6,643 nt of DNA from the NCBI GenBank assembly GCA_963588535.1, contig CAVAII010000116.1, forward strand, positions 1-6,643, written 5' to 3'. The notes below the pieces were generated by a model. That model was not told where the DNA came from. It searched no databases and was given only the letters and a program-made list of their open reading frames with translations. Below, piece by piece: positions 5,558 to 6,643 of this stretch (its first letter is position 1; each line of letters starts with the position of its first letter). A program made the translations under genes and the position numbers. This DNA is from Scybalousia_A sp963588535 (GTDB taxonomy: Bacteria; Bacteroidota; Bacteroidia; Bacteroidales; P3).

Positions 5558-6550
5558 ATGGTAAACTATAAAGATTTAGGTCTCGTTAATTCAAGAGAAC
5601 TATTCAAGAAAGCAATAAATGGTGGTTATGCGATACCTGCTTTTAACTTTAATAACATGGAACAAATGCAAGCCATAATACAAGCATGCGTTGAGGCAAA
5701 GAGTCCTGTTATTCTACAAGTATCATCAGGTGCAAGAAAATACGCCAATCAAACCCTTCTAAGATATATGGCACAAGGTGCTGTAGAGTATGCAAAGGAA
5801 TTAGGATATGCTATTCCTATCGTTTTGCATTTAGACCATGGCGATACATTTGAATTGTGTAAATCTTGTATTGAGTATGGTTTTTCATCTGTTATGATAG
5901 ATGGTTCCTCCCATCCGTACGATGAGAACGTAGAATTGACACGTAAAGTCGTTGAGTACGCACACAAATACGATGTAACCGTAGAAGGTGAGTTGGGTGT
6001 TTTGGCAGGAATAGAGGAAGACGTAAAAGCAGCCGAGCATATCTACACTCGTCCAGAAGATGTTGAGGATTTCGTTTCCAAAACGGGAGTTGATTCTTTG
6101 GCTATCTCAATTGGTACCTCTCATGGTGCTAACAAATTCAAACCAGAGCAATGCACACGCAATCAAGATGGTATCTTAGTTCCACCACCATTAAGATTCG
6201 ATATCTTAGAGGAGATAGAAAAACGTATACCTGGCTTCCCAATCGTTTTGCACGGTTCATCGTCTGTACCACAAGACTTAGTAAAGAGCATAAATGAACA
6301 CGGCGGAAAACTAAAAGACGCTATCGGAATACCAGAAGACCAATTACGCAAAGCAAGTAAGAGTGCAGTTTGCAAGATTAACATAGACTCTGACGGACGT
6401 TTGGCTATGACGGCAGCAGTTAGGGAAGAATTAGAGGCACATCCAGAAGTATTCGACCCTCGTAAATACTTAGGTCCTGCAAGAGATAGATTGAAACAAT
6501 TGTATATTCACAAATGTTTTGATGTCTTAGGATCAGCAAATCAAGCATAA
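5558..6550 (+). CDS. fba: Class II fructose-bisphosphate aldolase
   Basis: This zinc-dependent aldolase interconverts fructose 1,6-bisphosphate with dihydroxyacetone phosphate and glyceraldehyde 3-phosphate, in cytoplasmic glycolysis and gluconeogenesis. At 330 residues it has the length I expect of Bacteroidales enzymes. Visible signatures: YAIPAFNFNN (24-33), HLDHGD (91-96) with proton-donor D93 and zinc ligand H94, the acidic loop VEGELGVLAGIEED (142-155), GTSHG (186-190) with zinc ligand H189, VLHGSSS (230-236) with zinc ligand H232, and KINIDSDGRLA (273-283), matching the phosphate-binding NxDxD segment. The ATG at 5558 follows an A-rich leader without a Shine-Dalgarno sequence. An 82-bp spacer without a clear terminator separates it from dapA, and a strong terminator follows, so it is the last gene of its unit. 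It uses CGT/CGC arginine codons more than kdsB does, which fits a highly expressed enzyme. A tagatose-bisphosphate aldolase is possible but less likely. Confidence 0.95.
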   Translation: MVNYKDLGLVNSRELFKKAINGGYAIPAFNFNNMEQMQAIIQACVEAKSPVILQVSSGARKYANQTLLRYMAQGAVEYAKELGYAIPIVLHLDHGDTFELCKSCIEYGFSSVMIDGSSHPYDENVELTRKVVEYAHKYDVTVEGELGVLAGIEEDVKAAEHIYTRPEDVEDFVSKTGVDSLAISIGTSHGANKFKPEQCTRNQDGILVPPPLRFDILEEIEKRIPGFPIVLHGSSSVPQDLVKSINEHGGKLKDAIGIPEDQLRKASKSAVCKINIDSDGRLAMTAAVREELEAHPEVFDPRKYLGPARDRLKQLYIHKCFDVLGSANQA

Positions 6551-6592
6551 AAAAGAAAAGTTTCATTTTAAGTTTTTTTTTAAGATTATTTT

Positions 6593-6630
6593 CTACCGAG
6601 AGAACAACCATTCTTTCGGTAGTTTTCTTT
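6593..6630 (+). terminator. Intrinsic terminator after fba
   Basis: CTACCGAGAGAA (6593-6604) pairs with TTCTTTCGGTAG (6611-6622) in a 12-bp stem with one G-U pair and a 6-nt loop, CAACCA. The U-rich tail TTTTCTTTTGTTCTT follows directly. The reverse strand has no T-run after the stem, so this works only for + strand transcripts. It starts 42 bp after the fba stop; the intervening 6551-6592 is A/T-rich and holds no gene. Confidence 0.88.
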
Positions 6631-6643
6631 TGTTCTTATATTT

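Noticed and set aside
6551..6585. A-run / T-run pairing just after the fba stop as a first terminator
   Set aside because: The pairing is almost only A-T with mismatches. The GC-containing 12-bp stem at 6593-6622 explains termination better.
1..6643. Mobile element, CRISPR, phage or defence-island content
   Set aside because: No transposase, integrase, spaced repeats, att-like duplications or defence domains were seen; every gene except the HU-SPOR protein is a standard housekeeping family.

Overview
The window looks like ordinary chromosomal DNA from a low-GC member of the Bacteroidota, most likely order Bacteroidales. Four things point there. Protein sequences match that group's forms of deoxynucleoside kinase, KdsB, DapA and class II FBP aldolase. 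One protein joins an HU-type DNA-binding region to a SPOR domain. Two promoters carry the Bacteroidota -7 element TAnnTTTG. None of the six starts has a Shine-Dalgarno sequence; the leaders are A-rich instead. KdsB implies a Gram-negative outer membrane with Kdo-containing LPS. I cannot name a genus.

All six complete genes lie on the + strand, in two apparent transcription units. Unit 1 (promoter about 90-103) holds a deoxynucleoside kinase (136-750), kdsB (747-1508, overlapping the kinase by ATGA), a 525-residue HU-SPOR membrane protein (1525-3102) and an M16 zinc peptidase (3172-4410). Spacing is tight (overlap, 16 bp, 69 bp) and no internal promoter or terminator is convincing. Unit 2 (promoter 4530-4559) holds dapA (4591-5475) and class II fructose-bisphosphate aldolase (5558-6550), and ends in a strong intrinsic terminator (6593-6630). 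The first 74 bases may be the 3' end of an upstream gene.

The genes cover purine deoxynucleoside salvage, CMP-Kdo synthesis for LPS, a probable nucleoid-to-cell-wall link, protein or peptide cleavage, the first committed step of lysine/diaminopimelate synthesis, and glycolysis/gluconeogenesis. KdsB, DapA and the SPOR protein all touch the cell envelope; the others look like housekeeping neighbours.

The most interesting item is the HU-SPOR protein. Its domains suggest that it binds DNA in the cytoplasm, crosses the inner membrane once and binds peptidoglycan in the periplasm, which could tie the chromosome to the division septum. I saw no mobile elements, CRISPR arrays, tRNA or rRNA genes, phage genes or defence systems.
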